Source: Sanguibacter antarcticus
GTDB taxonomy: Bacteria > Actinomycetota > Actinomycetes > Actinomycetales > Cellulomonadaceae
Length of the DNA stretch: 64,000 bases
Direction of reading: 5' to 3'
Assembly: GCF_002564005.1 (NCBI RefSeq)
Contig: NZ_PDJG01000001.1
Span: forward strand, 1,984,001-2,048,000
Notes under the pieces: model-generated
What the model was told of the DNA's origin: nothing
What the model saw: only the letters and a program-made list of their open reading frames with translations
Databases searched by the model: none
Translations under genes and position numbers: made by a program
Shown here: in pieces, positions 55,651 through 64,000 of the stretch
Numbering within the stretch: the first letter of the stretch is position 1
Layout of the letters: each line of letters begins with the position of its first letter

Positions 55651-56996
55651 ACGAGGGAGAGCCGAGCCCGCACCACACCCGCGAGGGAGTGGGCGACGTC
55701 GTCCGCCTGCTGCTGGCTCGGCGCCTCGACCATGACTCGGACCAGAGCCTCCGTGCCCGAGGGGCGCAGCAGGACTCTCCCCGTCGAGCCGAGCAGCATC
55801 TCGGCCTCCTTCACCGCCGAGAAGATCACCTCGTCGGTCGATGCACGTGACTTGTCGACGTCCTTGACGTTGACGAGGCTCTGCGGGAGCCGCACGATGC
55901 CCGAGGCGAGCTCGGACATCGTCCCTCGACTCTCGGCGAGCCTGCTGAGCAGGTGCAGGGCGGTGAGGATCCCGTCGCCGGTGGTGGCGTAGTCGGTGAG
56001 GAGCACGTGACCTGACTGCTCGCCGCCGACCGAGTAGCCTCCGCGCCGCATCTCCTCGAGGACGTAGCGGTCGCCGACAGCGGTCTCGATGGTCCGGATT
56101 CCGTGTCGCTCCATGGCGAGCTTGAGACCGAGGTTCGACATGACGGTCGTGACGAGCGTCCGGTTCGCGAGGGTGCCGCGCTCGGCGTGCGCCTGCGCGA
56201 GGATCCCCATGATCTGGTCCCCGTCGACGATCTCGCCCTCTTCGTCGGCCGCGATGCAGCGGTCTGCGTCTCCGTCGAAGGAGACACCTGCGTGCGCCCA
56301 GTGACCGACGGTCGCCGCTGCCATGCGTCGTGGGCTCGTCGCCCCGTAGCCCTCGTTGATGTTCTCGCCGTCGGGGTAGGAACCGATGACGACCACCTCT
56401 GCGCCGGCGCGCCGCAACGCCTCCGGCCCGACCTCGCTGCCGGCACCGTTCGCCGAGTCGACGACGACCTTCAGGCCGTCGAGGGTGTACGGCACCGTCG
56501 AGACGATGTGGTCCACGTAGCGCCAGACAGCAGCGTAGTCCTGGGTCATCCGGCCGACGCCTGCACCGACCGGTCGTTCCCAGTCACCGCGCAGACGTGC
56601 CTCGATCTGGTCCTCGACGTCGTCGTCGAGCTTGGACCCGGTGCGGTCGAAGAACTTGATCCCGTTGTCTGCCATCGGGTTGTGCGAGGCGGAGATCATC
56701 ACGCCGAGGTCGGTGTTCGTGTTGGCAGCGAGATAGGCGACCGCGGGGGTAGGCACCACCCCGATGTCGACCACGTCGACGCCCGCGCTCGCCAGGCCCG
56801 CGCAGACGGCCGCGGAGAGGAACTCCCCGGACGCTCGAGGGTCTCGACCGACGACTGCCGTGGGCCGGTGCCCTGAGAACTCACCACGCTGACCGAGGAC
56901 GTGTGCTGCAGCGACCGCGAGGTCGAGTGCGAGCTCGGCGGTGACGTCGCGGTTGGCGACACCTCGTACGCCGTCAGTTCCGAAAAGCCGTCCCAT
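55647..56996 (-). CDS. glmM: phosphoglucosamine mutase
   Basis: GlmM interconverts glucosamine 6- and 1-phosphate, following GlmS in UDP-GlcNAc synthesis. The start MGRLFGTDGVRGVAN, catalytic serine loop MISASHNPMADNG, metal loop SFDGDADRC, sugar loop GGEQSGH and phosphate loop RPSGTEALVRVM are all intact in 449 residues. AGGAG precedes the ATG at 56996. It lies downstream of rplM-rpsI behind a hairpin and is coupled to def. Confidence 0.97.
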   Translation of the reverse strand: MGRLFGTDGVRGVANRDVTAELALDLAVAAAHVLGQRGEFSGHRPTAVVGRDPRASGEFLSAAVCAGLASAGVDVVDIGVVPTPAVAYLAANTNTDLGVMISASHNPMADNGIKFFDRTGSKLDDDVEDQIEARLRGDWERPVGAGVGRMTQDYAAVWRYVDHIVSTVPYTLDGLKVVVDSANGAGSEVGPEALRRAGAEVVVIGSYPDGENINEGYGATSPRRMAAATVGHWAHAGVSFDGDADRCIAADEEGEIVDGDQIMGILAQAHAERGTLANRTLVTTVMSNLGLKLAMERHGIRTIETAVGDRYVLEEMRRGGYSVGGEQSGHVLLTDYATTGDGILTALHLLSRLAESRGTMSELASGIVRLPQSLVNVKDVDKSRASTDEVIFSAVKEAEMLLGSTGRVLLRPSGTEALVRVMVEAPSQQQADDVAHSLAGVVRARLSLV

Positions 56997-57082
56997 GGTG
57001 TCTCCTCGTGTCCGCGCGAGCTCCGAACCCGCGCCCGCGCCCGCCCGACGTGCGTCGGCCCGGTGCCTGCGGTCAAAAGACC

Positions 57083-57114
57083 GACGGCCCCGATGGCGAA
57101 CCATCGGGGCCGTC
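57083..57114 (-). terminator. terminator downstream of rpsI
   Basis: Arms 57083-57096 and 57101-57114 form a perfect 14-bp stem with a CGAA-type tetraloop. On the minus strand it is followed by GGTCTTTTGACC, which supplies a short T-run. It lies 18 bp after the rpsI stop and would limit read-through to glmM. Confidence 0.85.
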
Positions 57115-57131
57115 AGCGGTGAGCGCAGTGA

Positions 57132-57620
57132 TCAGCGCTTCGAGTACTGAGGTGCCTTGCGGGCCTTCTTCAGACCGGCCTTCTTGCGCTCGACGACGCG
57201 TGCGTCGCGAGTGAGGAAGCCAGCCTTCTTGAGGGCTGCGCGGTTGTGCTCTTCGTCGATCTCGTTGAGTGCGCGCGAGATGCCGAGACGAAGGGCGCCG
57301 GCCTGGCCGGAGGTGCCGCCACCGTTGATGCGGGCGACGACGTCGAAACGACCTTCGACGTCGACGAGCTTCAGCGGGGAGTTCACCAGCTGCTGGTGGA
57401 CCTTGTTCGGGAAGTAGCCCTCGAGCGTGCGCCCGTTGATCTTCCACTGTCCGGTGCCGGGGACGAGGCGCACGCGGGCGATCGCCTCTTTGCGGCGACC
57501 CAGTGCCTGGGCCGGCGCGGTGATGCTCTGGCCACGGCCCGTGGGGGCAACGGTCTCAGAGGTGTAGGTGCTGGGTGAATCTTCTTCCAGCGTGTCGATG
57601 TCGACGGTGGTCTCGGCCAC
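57132..57620 (-). CDS. rpsI: 30S ribosomal protein S9
   Basis: S9 reaches the ribosomal P site with its C-terminal tail, here ending [11 protein letters not shown]. The core [44 protein letters not shown] and [20 protein letters not shown] is intact. The 162 residues include a 35-residue N-terminal extension typical of actinobacteria. The GTG start is 48 bp after rplM. Confidence 0.97.
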   Translation of the reverse strand: MAETTVDIDTLEEDSPSTYTSETVAPTGRGQSITAPAQALGRRKEAIARVRLVPGTGQWKINGRTLEGYFPNKVHQQLVNSPLKLVDVEGRFDVVARINGGGTSGQAGALRLGISRALNEIDEEHNRAALKKAGFLTRDARVVERKKAGLKKARKAPQYSKR

Positions 57621-57667
57621 TGGTGGTGTCCTCGCGTCCTTGATATGTCTGCTCAGCAGGCCGGGGC

Positions 57668-58111
57668 CTACTGGGCGACCTGGGTGATCTCGAAGGGCTT
57701 CGGCTGCTGCGCAGCGTGGGGGTGCTCAGAGCCTGCGTAGACCTTGAGCTTTCCCATCTGGTTGCGACCGAGCGTGGTCTTGGGGATCATGCCGCGAACG
57801 GCCTTCTCCACGGCGCGCTCCGGGCGCTTCTCCAGAAGTTCGGAGTAAGCGACGGCACGCAGTCCACCCGGGTAACCGGAGTGGGTGTATGCCAGCTTCT
57901 GCTCACGCTTGTTGCCGGTCAGGGCGACCTTGCCTGCGTTGATGACGATGACGAAGTCACCGCCGTCGACGTGCGGAGCGTAGGTGGCTTTGTGCTTGCC
58001 ACGGAGCAGGGTCGCGACGTGGGTTGCGAGGCGACCCAGGACGACGTCGGTCGCGTCGATGACGTACCAGTCGTTCTGGATGTCGCCGGGCTTCGGGGTG
58101 TACGTACGCAC
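57668..58111 (-). CDS. rplM: 50S ribosomal protein L13
   Basis: L13 is an early assembly protein of the 50S subunit. The product is 147 residues from GTG 58111 ([21 protein letters not shown]); motifs [18 protein letters not shown] and [12 protein letters not shown] are standard. It heads the rplM-rpsI operon. A longer reading to 58243 lies in the untranslated leader and is rejected. Confidence 0.97.
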   Translation of the reverse strand: MRTYTPKPGDIQNDWYVIDATDVVLGRLATHVATLLRGKHKATYAPHVDGGDFVIVINAGKVALTGNKREQKLAYTHSGYPGGLRAVAYSELLEKRPERAVEKAVRGMIPKTTLGRNQMGKLKVYAGSEHPHAAQQPKPFEITQVAQ

Positions 58112-58409
58112 TGTCGTAGCCTTCGTTTCGTTTCGTGTCTTCTCCGGCGCAGGATTCTGCGGCCGGCGAGGTCGGTGAGCGCTTCGTCTTAGACCTAGCG
58201 AGTGGGCGCACCGGTCACGTATGGAAGCACAACAACCAGCCACGATATCTGCTCAAGGGGCAGCCGGTCAAAACCGGATGCATCACAGTGGTACCTCAGG
58301 CGTCCGGGCGGTGCCGGGAGGGCCGTGAGTCTGCCGCTGAGAGAAGCACGAGAGCGGAGAGTGTGGCAAGTCGCGGTGTCAGTCTACCTGAGCGACGGGC
58401 GGGGACAGG
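58112..58409 (-). other. 298-bp spacer: rplM promoter and leader
   Basis: This region between the trhO stop and the rplM start has no gene. It contains the probable rplM promoter and a leader of about 124 nt, long enough to hold a translational control site, though I can name no conserved structure. The half next to trhO shows nothing definite. Confidence 0.6.
58242..58271 (-). promoter_or_regulatory. rplM-rpsI promoter (TTGACC, 18 bp, TATCGT)
   Basis: On the minus strand TTGACC (58266-58271) and TATCGT (58242-58247) are separated by 18 bp, giving a start point near 58235. Confidence 0.6.
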
Positions 58410-59300
58410 TCACGCAGGGACGAGGTCGCACACGGGGCACAGACCTTCACCCGCACGGTGGGCACAGCCGGCGCAGAACAGCCGCAGCGTCACGCACGAC
58501 GGCGAGGCGCAGTTCTCGTACTTCGCTGTCGAGGCACCGCACGCGGTGCACTCCCCCAACGGCTCGGTCTGTGCGTCGAACTCGATGTGCATCCGCTGGT
58601 CGAAGACGTAGAGGGACCCCTCCCACAGGCCTGTCGACCCGAACTCCTCGCCGTAGCGGACGATGCCGCCGTCGAGCTGGTAGACCTCGCCGAAACCGCG
58701 CGACGTCATGAGCGACGAGAGCACCTCGCAGCGGATCCCGCCCGTGCAGTAGGTGACGACCGGACGCCCCTTGAGATCGTCGTACCTGCCGGAGTCGAGC
58801 TCGGCGACAAAGCCGCGCGTCGTGGCGACGTCAGGGACCACAGCACCCCGGAACCGCCCGATGGCAGCCTCGAACGAGTTACGGCCGTCGAAGAACACCA
58901 CCTCGTCCCCGCGACGTGCGACGAGGTCGTTCACCTCGCTCGGGCTGAGGTGCACCCCACCCCCGACGACCCCAGACCCGTCGACCTCGAGCTCGTCCGG
59001 GGCACCGAAGCTCACGAGCTCCGGGCGGACCTTGACGCTCAGACGAGGAAAGTCGTGGCCCGTCCCGTCAGACCACTTGACGTCCATCGCGGCGAATCCG
59101 GGGTACTGCCGGGTGGTCTTCACGTACTGCTTGAGATCCTCGACCGTCCCACCGAGCGTCGCGTTGATCCCGTGCTGCGAGACGATCACCCTGCCCGCCA
59201 GCCCCCAGCGCTCGGCGAGCGCCGACTGCCAGAGCTTCACCGCGACAGGATCGGCGACGGGGGTGAGCGCGTAGAAGAGGACGATCTTGTGCACAGCCAT
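58410..59300 (-). CDS. trhO: tRNA uridine(34) hydroxylase TrhO (rhodanese family, YceA)
   Basis: TrhO makes 5-hydroxyuridine at wobble position 34 with oxygen. The 296-residue protein has an N-terminal acylphosphatase-like part ([12 protein letters not shown]), a rhodanese domain with active cysteine in YCTGGIRCE, and a C-terminal segment with eight cysteines in four pairs (CTAC, CASPSC, CAGC, CPVC) that looks zinc-binding. The ATG at 59300 has TACGCT 6 nt upstream, so it is probably leaderless. Confidence 0.93.
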   Translation of the reverse strand: MAVHKIVLFYALTPVADPVAVKLWQSALAERWGLAGRVIVSQHGINATLGGTVEDLKQYVKTTRQYPGFAAMDVKWSDGTGHDFPRLSVKVRPELVSFGAPDELEVDGSGVVGGGVHLSPSEVNDLVARRGDEVVFFDGRNSFEAAIGRFRGAVVPDVATTRGFVAELDSGRYDDLKGRPVVTYCTGGIRCEVLSSLMTSRGFGEVYQLDGGIVRYGEEFGSTGLWEGSLYVFDQRMHIEFDAQTEPLGECTACGASTAKYENCASPSCVTLRLFCAGCAHRAGEGLCPVCDLVPA

Positions 59301-59306
59301 ACGACC

Positions 59307-59312
59307 AGCGTA
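59307..59312 (-). promoter_or_regulatory. leaderless -10 element of trhO (TACGCT)
   Basis: On the minus strand TACGCT ends 6 nt before the trhO ATG. Confidence 0.5.
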
Positions 59313-59422
59313 GGCCGCAGCCGCGACACAGCCGGTCTCTGGAGGCTCTGCGGCGGTGAGGACCACCTCGAGAGTTCACCTGTCCGCAACACCGTCGTCG
59401 CCCGGAAGAACGTCTCGCTGCC

Positions 59423-59428
59423 TAGCGT
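59423..59428 (+). promoter_or_regulatory. leaderless -10 element of the histidine phosphatase gene (TAGCGT)
   Basis: TAGCGT ends 7 nt before the ATG at 59436, with no Shine-Dalgarno sequence. Confidence 0.5.
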
Positions 59429-59435
59429 AGGGACC

Positions 59436-60098
59436 ATGGAAACCACTCAGGTCGCACCGACGACGACCCTCACGCTGGTCCGCCACGGGCAGACCCACCT
59501 CAACGCGCTCCGTCTGCTGCAGGGCAGCTGCGACTCGCCGCTCACCCCTGCGGGCAGCGCCGGCATCCGGGTGACCGGCCAGCACCTGGCCACATCGACC
59601 TTCCACGCCGCCTACACCTCACCGCAAGGCCGCGCCGTCACGACCGCGGAGGAGCTCGTCAGTCACCACCCGGGACTCACCGCGCGCCGGGAGTCCGACC
59701 TGCGGGAGTTCACCTTCGGTAAGTACGAGCGCTGCCCCGAGCACGAGCTCGACGCCGTCCAGCCATGGTCCGAGCTCATCACGGAGGTGCTCCGCGGAAC
59801 CCACCCTGGCTTGCCGGGAGGCGAGTCCGGAGCGGACTTCATGGGTCGGGTGAAGGCCGTCTTCGACCGGATCCTCCGAGACCACGAAGGACAGCAGGTC
59901 CTCGTGGTGGGGCACGGGCTCACGCTCGGGGCCTATCTCGCGCTCATCGATCCCGTCGGGCTCGTCGCTCTGCCGAACGCCTCGGTGTCCACCGTGGAGG
60001 TGCGCGACGGTTCCGCGACGATCGTGTCCGTGGGGGTCGACGTAGCCGGCCACGGGAACGTGGCGGCGCGGCCGGCCGCGGCGCCCGTCCCCGCCTGA
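59436..60098 (+). CDS. histidine phosphatase family protein
   Basis: The 220-residue protein has the active loop LVRHGQTHLNALRLLQG and the distal catalytic VVGHGLTLGAYLALI. Members include phosphoglycerate mutase-like and cobalamin or sugar phosphatases; the substrate is not readable. The C-terminal 20 residues are Ala/Pro-rich. The ATG at 59436 is preceded by TAGCGT at 7 nt. A longer reading upstream is antisense to trhO. Confidence 0.9.
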   Translation: METTQVAPTTTLTLVRHGQTHLNALRLLQGSCDSPLTPAGSAGIRVTGQHLATSTFHAAYTSPQGRAVTTAEELVSHHPGLTARRESDLREFTFGKYERCPEHELDAVQPWSELITEVLRGTHPGLPGGESGADFMGRVKAVFDRILRDHEGQQVLVVGHGLTLGAYLALIDPVGLVALPNASVSTVEVRDGSATIVSVGVDVAGHGNVAARPAAAPVPA

Positions 60099-60102
60099 CC
60101 GA

Positions 60103-60140
60103 CGCACCACGAGCCGACCTCCGCACCGCGAGCCGACCTC
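60103..60140. repeat. two 19-bp tandem repeats filling a convergent spacer
   Basis: Units 60103-60121 and 60122-60140 (CGCACC[A/G]CGAGCCGACCTC) differ by one base. They occupy nearly all of the 42-bp gap between the stops of the histidine phosphatase and the ABC-F gene. Confidence 0.75.
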
Positions 60141-61835
60141 TCAGCGGGCGCGGTCCACGCGGGCCGAGTCCCACACCGGCTCGTCCGACTGCCGGACCGC
60201 ACCGTCACCGCCGAACACGAGGAAGCGGTCGAAGCCGCGCGCGAACCAGCGGTCGTGCGTCACTGCGACGACCGTCCCCTCGAACTGCGCCAGGCCAGCC
60301 TCGAGCGCCTCAGCAGAATGCAGGTCGAGGTTGTCCGTCGGCTCGTCGAGCAGGAGGAGGGTCGCGCCGCCGAGCTCGAGGAGGAGGATCTGGAAGCGAG
60401 CCTGCTGGCCGCCGGACAAGGTCTCGAAACGCTGCTCGGCCTGCCCAGCGAGCTCGTAGCGGTCGAGGGCCTTGCTCGCCGGCTCGCGGCTCATCCCGTC
60501 GCGGCTGCCCTCTCCGCGGTGCAGGATGTCGAGCAGCGTCCGACCGTCGAACTCGGGATGGGCGTGGTTCTGCGCGAACCACCCCGGTCGGACGCGAGAA
60601 CCGAGCGTGACCCGCCCGGTGTGGTCGACGTGCCCGACCACAGAGGCTTCCCCGTCCGAGACCGGGGCGTGGTCCGCAGGGTCAGGGTCTGAACCTCCTG
60701 CGGCGAGCAGACGCATGAAGTGGGACTTGCCCGAGCCGTTGGAGCCGAGGACGGCGACCCGGTCGCCGAACCAGATCTCCGTGTCGAAGGGTTTCATGAG
60801 CCCGGTGAGCTCGAGCTTCTCGGCCACCACCGCACGCTTTGCCGTCCGACCACCGGTCAGTCGCACCCGGACGTTCTGCTCCCGAGCCACGACCTCGGGC
60901 GGCCCCGCCTCCTCGAACTTGCGCAGACGTGTCTGTGCCGCCTGATACCTGCTCGCGAGACCGTCGTTGAACGCGGACTTGTTCTTGAGGTTGTTCACGA
61001 GGGCTCTGAGCTTGACGTGCTCCTCGTCCCAGCGGCGCCGCATCTCGTCGAGCCGGTTCATCCGGTCGTCGCGCGCCGCAGCGTAGGTCGCGAACCCGCC
61101 CCCGTGGACCCAGATCGACCCGCCGGACGCGCCGGGCTCGATGCTCGCGACCTGGGTCGCGGTCCGGGAGAGCAGCTCGCGGTCGTGCGAGATGAACAGC
61201 GCGGTCTTCGGCGACGCAGCCAGCTGCTGCTCCAGCCACCGTTTCGTCGGGACGTCGAGGTAGTTGTCCGGCTCGTCGAGCAGCAGGACCTCCTCGGTGC
61301 CCCGCAGCAGCGCGGTGAGGACGAGCCGCTTCTGCTCGCCACCGGACAAGGTCCGGACCTCGCGGTACTGGGCCTGGTCGAACGGGATCGACAGCACCTC
61401 GTCGGTCACGTGGTCCCAGTCGTTCTCGGCCTCGTACCCGCGTGCGTCCGCCCAGTCCGCGAGCGCCTGCGCGTAGCGCATCTGGGTCGGCTCGTCCTCG
61501 TCGGTCATCATGGCCGTCTCCGCGGCTGCCAGCTCCGTCCCGGCATCCCGGACCGCTGGCGGTGCCAGGTCGACGAGGACGTCGCGGATCGTCCGGTCGT
61601 CGTCGATGCGGCCGACGAACTGCCTCATGATCCCGAGGCCCCCGCTGCGCGTCACCCGGCCGTCGTGCGGGTCGAGATCGCCGGCGACGATACGCATGAG
61701 CGTCGTCTTGCCGACACCGTTGGGGCCGACGAGCGCGACCTTTGCGCCCTCGCCGACGCGAAGGTTCACGCCGGCAAGGAGGGGCCGTCCGTCGGGAAGG
61801 AAATAGCTGATGTCATTGATGTCGATGTGGCCCAC
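60141..61835 (-). CDS. ABC-F family ATPase
   Basis: The 564-residue soluble protein has two nucleotide-binding domains and no membrane part. Domain 1 has GPNGVGKTT, LSGGEQKRL and LLLDEPDNYLD. Domain 2 has GSNGSGKSH, LSGGQQARFQ and LLLDEPTDNLD, where the Walker A ends in His rather than Thr/Ser after GKS. A basic interdomain linker (about 245-310) would contact the ribosome. ABC-F proteins act in translation quality control or antibiotic protection; the exact type is unclear. The GTG at 61835 is preferred over a frame reaching 61952. Confidence 0.93.
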   Translation of the reverse strand: MGHIDINDISYFLPDGRPLLAGVNLRVGEGAKVALVGPNGVGKTTLMRIVAGDLDPHDGRVTRSGGLGIMRQFVGRIDDDRTIRDVLVDLAPPAVRDAGTELAAAETAMMTDEDEPTQMRYAQALADWADARGYEAENDWDHVTDEVLSIPFDQAQYREVRTLSGGEQKRLVLTALLRGTEEVLLLDEPDNYLDVPTKRWLEQQLAASPKTALFISHDRELLSRTATQVASIEPGASGGSIWVHGGGFATYAAARDDRMNRLDEMRRRWDEEHVKLRALVNNLKNKSAFNDGLASRYQAAQTRLRKFEEAGPPEVVAREQNVRVRLTGGRTAKRAVVAEKLELTGLMKPFDTEIWFGDRVAVLGSNGSGKSHFMRLLAAGGSDPDPADHAPVSDGEASVVGHVDHTGRVTLGSRVRPGWFAQNHAHPEFDGRTLLDILHRGEGSRDGMSREPASKALDRYELAGQAEQRFETLSGGQQARFQILLLELGGATLLLLDEPTDNLDLHSAEALEAGLAQFEGTVVAVTHDRWFARGFDRFLVFGGDGAVRQSDEPVWDSARVDRAR

Positions 61836-61930
61836 GGCTCCAGTGTGCCGGGTGCGGACCTGCACGGTCGAACGGTTTCCCTGCGACGGCTCGGCATGCG
61901 GGCCGTCGTCGCCGGTGCGACTGTGTAGCC

Positions 61931-62335
61931 ATGAGCGAAGACACACCAGCAACGTCCACTGACAACGCCCTCGGCACCGAGGGTGACTCCGACCAGCTTC
62001 CTGGCGAAGACACGCTCTTCGCGGACGGCACGGACGCCGATCGCCCCGACGAGGACTACGTGCCGCCGACGACTCCGCGGCCGAACCACTTCGGCGAGAC
62101 AGCCTGGGAAGAAGAGCACGGCGAGTCCCTCGACCAGCGGCTCGCCCAAGAACAGCCAGAGCTGTGGGAGCACGCCGACCGAGGCCGACCGGCTCCTGAC
62201 CGCGCTGGTCGGCTCGTCGCCGACCCCGAGGCGCTCGAGGCGCCGGCGAACGACACGTTCGCGGACGCCGTCCCGATGGATGTCAACGCCACGAGCGCCG
62301 AGGAGGCCGCAGTCCACCTCATCGACGAGACCTGA
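61931..62335 (+). CDS. DUF5709 family protein
   Basis: The 134-residue acidic protein has the DUF5709 core (DYVPPTTPRPNHFGETAWEEEHGESLDQRLAQEQPELW), with LVADPEALEAPANDTFADA and SAEEAAVHLIDE at the end. It is probably largely disordered. The family is actinobacteria-specific with no known function, and is often stress-linked. It is divergent from the ABC-F gene, 95 bp away. Confidence 0.87.
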   Translation: MSEDTPATSTDNALGTEGDSDQLPGEDTLFADGTDADRPDEDYVPPTTPRPNHFGETAWEEEHGESLDQRLAQEQPELWEHADRGRPAPDRAGRLVADPEALEAPANDTFADAVPMDVNATSAEEAAVHLIDET

Positions 62336-62370
62336 CCGAGCGACGCTGTCGGCCGCAGCGACCTGCACGA

Positions 62371-63237
62371 TCAGCCGTGCGGCTCCCAGACGTGCTCGTC
62401 CGTGCGCCTCGACCGAGCGCGCTCGGCGTGGTCTGCGAGGTCCTCGTCTGCCGGGTAGTGGACCTCCTCGAGAACGAGCCCATGGCCTGGAACCACGGCG
62501 GCGAGCGGGTCCCTCTGACCGAGCGCGAGCACCTCTGCGGGCCACGTCACCGGGCGTCGTCCCTGCCCGACGGTGAGGGACGCGCCGACGAGCGCACGAA
62601 CCATGTTGTGGCAGAACGCGTCAGCCTGGACCCGAGCGACGACAAGACCCGTGTCGGGCCCCTCAGCCACCCGTGTCCAGCTGAGCTCCTGCAGGTGGCG
62701 GATGGTCGTGGCGCCCGGACGCGGGCGGCAGAACGCCGCAAAGTCCCGGATACCGAGGAGCGGTTGCATCGACGTGTGCATCGCCTCGACATCGAGCTCG
62801 CGCCGCAACCACAGGGTCCACTCACGGCGGAGCGGGTCGTGCAGCTCGAAGCTGTCGGCGACGCGATAGGAGTACCTGCGCAGCAGCGCACCGAACCGTG
62901 CGTGAAAGCCGGGCGGAGCCTCCTGGACACGATGGACCACGAGGTCGTCCGGGAGCACGCCGTTGAGACGGCTCGTCATCGCCTGGACCGACGTCCGTGC
63001 CGACTGCCCTGGGACGGACGCCCAGACGGCAGGGTCGAGGTCCACGTGGACGACCTGACCGCGAGAGTGCACGCCGGAGTCGGTCCTGCCTGCCACAGCG
63101 ACGCGCGGCGCAGGGACTCTCAGGACGCGGCTCAGGCCCTCCTCGAGAACTCCTTGGACGGTCCGCAGCCCGGGCTGGACAGCCCACCCTGCGAAGTCGG
63201 TGCCGCGGTAGGCGATGTCGAGGCGGATCCGGATCAC
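62371..63237 (-). CDS. truA: tRNA pseudouridine(38-40) synthase
   Basis: TruA modifies uridines 38-40 of the tRNA anticodon stem. The catalytic aspartate is in AGRTDSGVHSRGQVVH, and YRGTDFAGWAVQPGLRTVQG and ARFGALLRRYSYRV flank it. The product is 288 residues from GTG 63237; a longer frame to 63516 runs antisense over the kinase gene. It is convergent with the DUF5709 gene and is not linked to the usual rplQ. Confidence 0.94.
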   Translation of the reverse strand: MIRIRLDIAYRGTDFAGWAVQPGLRTVQGVLEEGLSRVLRVPAPRVAVAGRTDSGVHSRGQVVHVDLDPAVWASVPGQSARTSVQAMTSRLNGVLPDDLVVHRVQEAPPGFHARFGALLRRYSYRVADSFELHDPLRREWTLWLRRELDVEAMHTSMQPLLGIRDFAAFCRPRPGATTIRHLQELSWTRVAEGPDTGLVVARVQADAFCHNMVRALVGASLTVGQGRRPVTWPAEVLALGQRDPLAAVVPGHGLVLEEVHYPADEDLADHAERARSRRTDEHVWEPHG

Positions 63238-63255
63238 GAACCCATCATCTCGCAC

Positions 63256-63261
63256 TAGTGT
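63256..63261 (+). promoter_or_regulatory. leaderless -10 element of the glucokinase gene (TAGTGT)
   Basis: TAGTGT ends 7 nt before the ATG at 63269; the AAGGA between could instead act as a weak ribosome-binding site. Confidence 0.4.
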
Positions 63262-63268
63262 GCAAGGA

Positions 63269-64000
63269 ATGGCGCAGCCTCCCTCCCCTGAGAACCTCAC
63301 CCTGTCCGTCGACTGCGGCGGGGGTGGCATCAAGGCGGCCGTCCTCGACGACGCCGGCACGGCGCACGCACCCGCGGTGCGCGTCGCGACGCCGTACCCG
63401 CTCCCGCCCGACCGGCTCGTGGAGTGCATCGCGGAGCTCGCGCGCGGCCTCCCTGCTGCCGCGCGCGCGACGATCGGCATGCCCGGCATGATCCGCCACG
63501 GTGTCGTCATCCACACGCCCCACTACATCACCCGGTCGGGCCCCCGGTCTCGGGTGGACCCCGCCCTCGCTGAGCGGTGGACCGGTTTCGACATGCATGC
63601 CGCCGTGAGCGCACGCCTGGGCGTCCCGGCGCTCGTCCTCAACGACGCAGAGGTCCACGGTGCAGGGGTCGTCGCCGGGAAGGGGCTCGAGCTGGTCCTC
63701 ACCCTGGGCACGGGACTCGGGTCGGCGCACTTCGACGGTGGTCGCATCGCCCCGCACCTGGAGCTCTCCCACGCGCCGGTGCGTCGAGGGACCACGTACG
63801 ACGAGTACATCGGCGAGCACGAACGCCGCCGGCTCGGTGACGGGCTCTGGTCCCGCCGGATCGCACGCGTCGTGGACGGCCTCCGTCCCGTGTTCCTCTG
63901 GGACCGTCTCTACCTCGGTGGCGGCAACTCCCGCCGCATCACTGCGGTCGTCCTCGACCGCCTCGGCGACGACGTGGTGGTGGTGCCGAACTCGGCTGCG
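63269..64000 (+). CDS. ppgK: ROK-family polyphosphate glucokinase-like protein, N-terminal part (runs off window)
   Basis: The 244 residues visible have the ROK phosphate strand LTLSVDCGGGGIKAAVLD, the catalytic aspartate in LVLNDAEVHGAGVV, and the ATP/polyphosphate loop LTLGTGLGSAHFDGG. The stretch HLELSHAPVRRGTTYDEYIG and the later DRLYLGGGN resemble actinobacterial polyphosphate glucokinase (PpgK), which phosphorylates glucose with polyphosphate or ATP. The ROK zinc cluster (CxCGxxGC) is absent, as in PpgK. The 3' end lies outside, so an ordinary ROK glucokinase remains possible. Confidence 0.75.
   Translation, partial: MAQPPSPENLTLSVDCGGGGIKAAVLDDAGTAHAPAVRVATPYPLPPDRLVECIAELARGLPAAARATIGMPGMIRHGVVIHTPHYITRSGPRSRVDPALAERWTGFDMHAAVSARLGVPALVLNDAEVHGAGVVAGKGLELVLTLGTGLGSAHFDGGRIAPHLELSHAPVRRGTTYDEYIGEHERRRLGDGLWSRRIARVVDGLRPVFLWDRLYLGGGNSRRITAVVLDRLGDDVVVVPNSAA

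Overview
The window is chromosomal DNA from a high-GC Gram-positive actinobacterium. The best guess is Micrococcales, in the Cellulomonas/Sanguibacter/Oerskovia neighbourhood. This rests on the very high GC third positions, WhiB, GuaB3, MoeZ, DUF3817 and DUF5709 proteins, a probable polyphosphate glucokinase, an F420-type LLM oxidoreductase, and many start codons preceded at 6-7 nt by a TANNNT hexamer (leaderless mRNAs). Coding is dense, gene pairs usually overlap by ATGA or GTGA, and I see no tRNA, rRNA, insertion sequence, prophage or CRISPR array.

Layout. 1-2.4 kb: membrane proteins, including the truncated end of a PspC/LiaF-like protein. 2.5-8.4 kb: guaA, then a thiamine block (thiE divergent from a TPP-riboswitch-controlled thiO-thiS-thiG, with moeZ convergent). 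8.5-14.8 kb: a small secreted HExxH protein, a DUF3817 protein, a heterodimeric ABC exporter with complementary degenerate ATP sites, a YceI protein and SURF1. 15-21.7 kb: xfp-pta-ackA (phosphoketolase to acetate with ATP gain) and a gamma-carbonic-anhydrase-like protein. 21.8-25.6 kb: deoR-fruK and ptsH-ptsI, with no EII permease. 25.8-33.7 kb: succinate-semialdehyde dehydrogenase, guaB3-GNAT, a DEDDh exonuclease, an RluA-type pseudouridine synthase, guaB, and a MerR/B12-like regulator. 33.7-34.9 kb: whiB and a solitary CIRCE-controlled groES. 34.9-41.3 kb: lipoprotein, DUF1684, NYN-LOTUS protein, THUMP-like methyltransferase, YbdK-type ligase, and a padR-membrane protein pair. 41.3-49.8 kb: GH3, tsaD, sulfurtransferase, rimI, tsaB, tsaE, alr, nnr (tRNA t6A synthesis and wall precursors). 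49.9-58.1 kb: LLM oxidoreductase, acpS, glmS, coaA, dedA, def, glmM, rpsI, rplM. 58.4-64 kb: trhO, a histidine phosphatase, an ABC-F protein, DUF5709, truA and the start of a polyphosphate glucokinase.

Most of the window is housekeeping. guaB, guaB3 and guaA serve guanine nucleotides. glmS, glmM and alr feed the cell wall. tsaB/D/E, trhO, truA and the RluA homologue modify RNA. xfp, pta, ackA, fruK, the PTS pair and ppgK handle carbon entry and overflow. No clearly new multi-gene system is visible. The most interesting signals are regulatory: a four-copy GGTTGTTC array between the MerR-like gene and whiB, a long inverted repeat on the padR promoter, overlapping back-to-back -10 elements at thiE/thiO, a CRP/GlxR-type palindrome before xfp, and leaderless promoters embedded in the ends of upstream genes. 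Several protein families of unsettled function also stand out: the HExxH protein with a repeat-built signal peptide, actinobacterial GuaB3, and the NYN-LOTUS protein.
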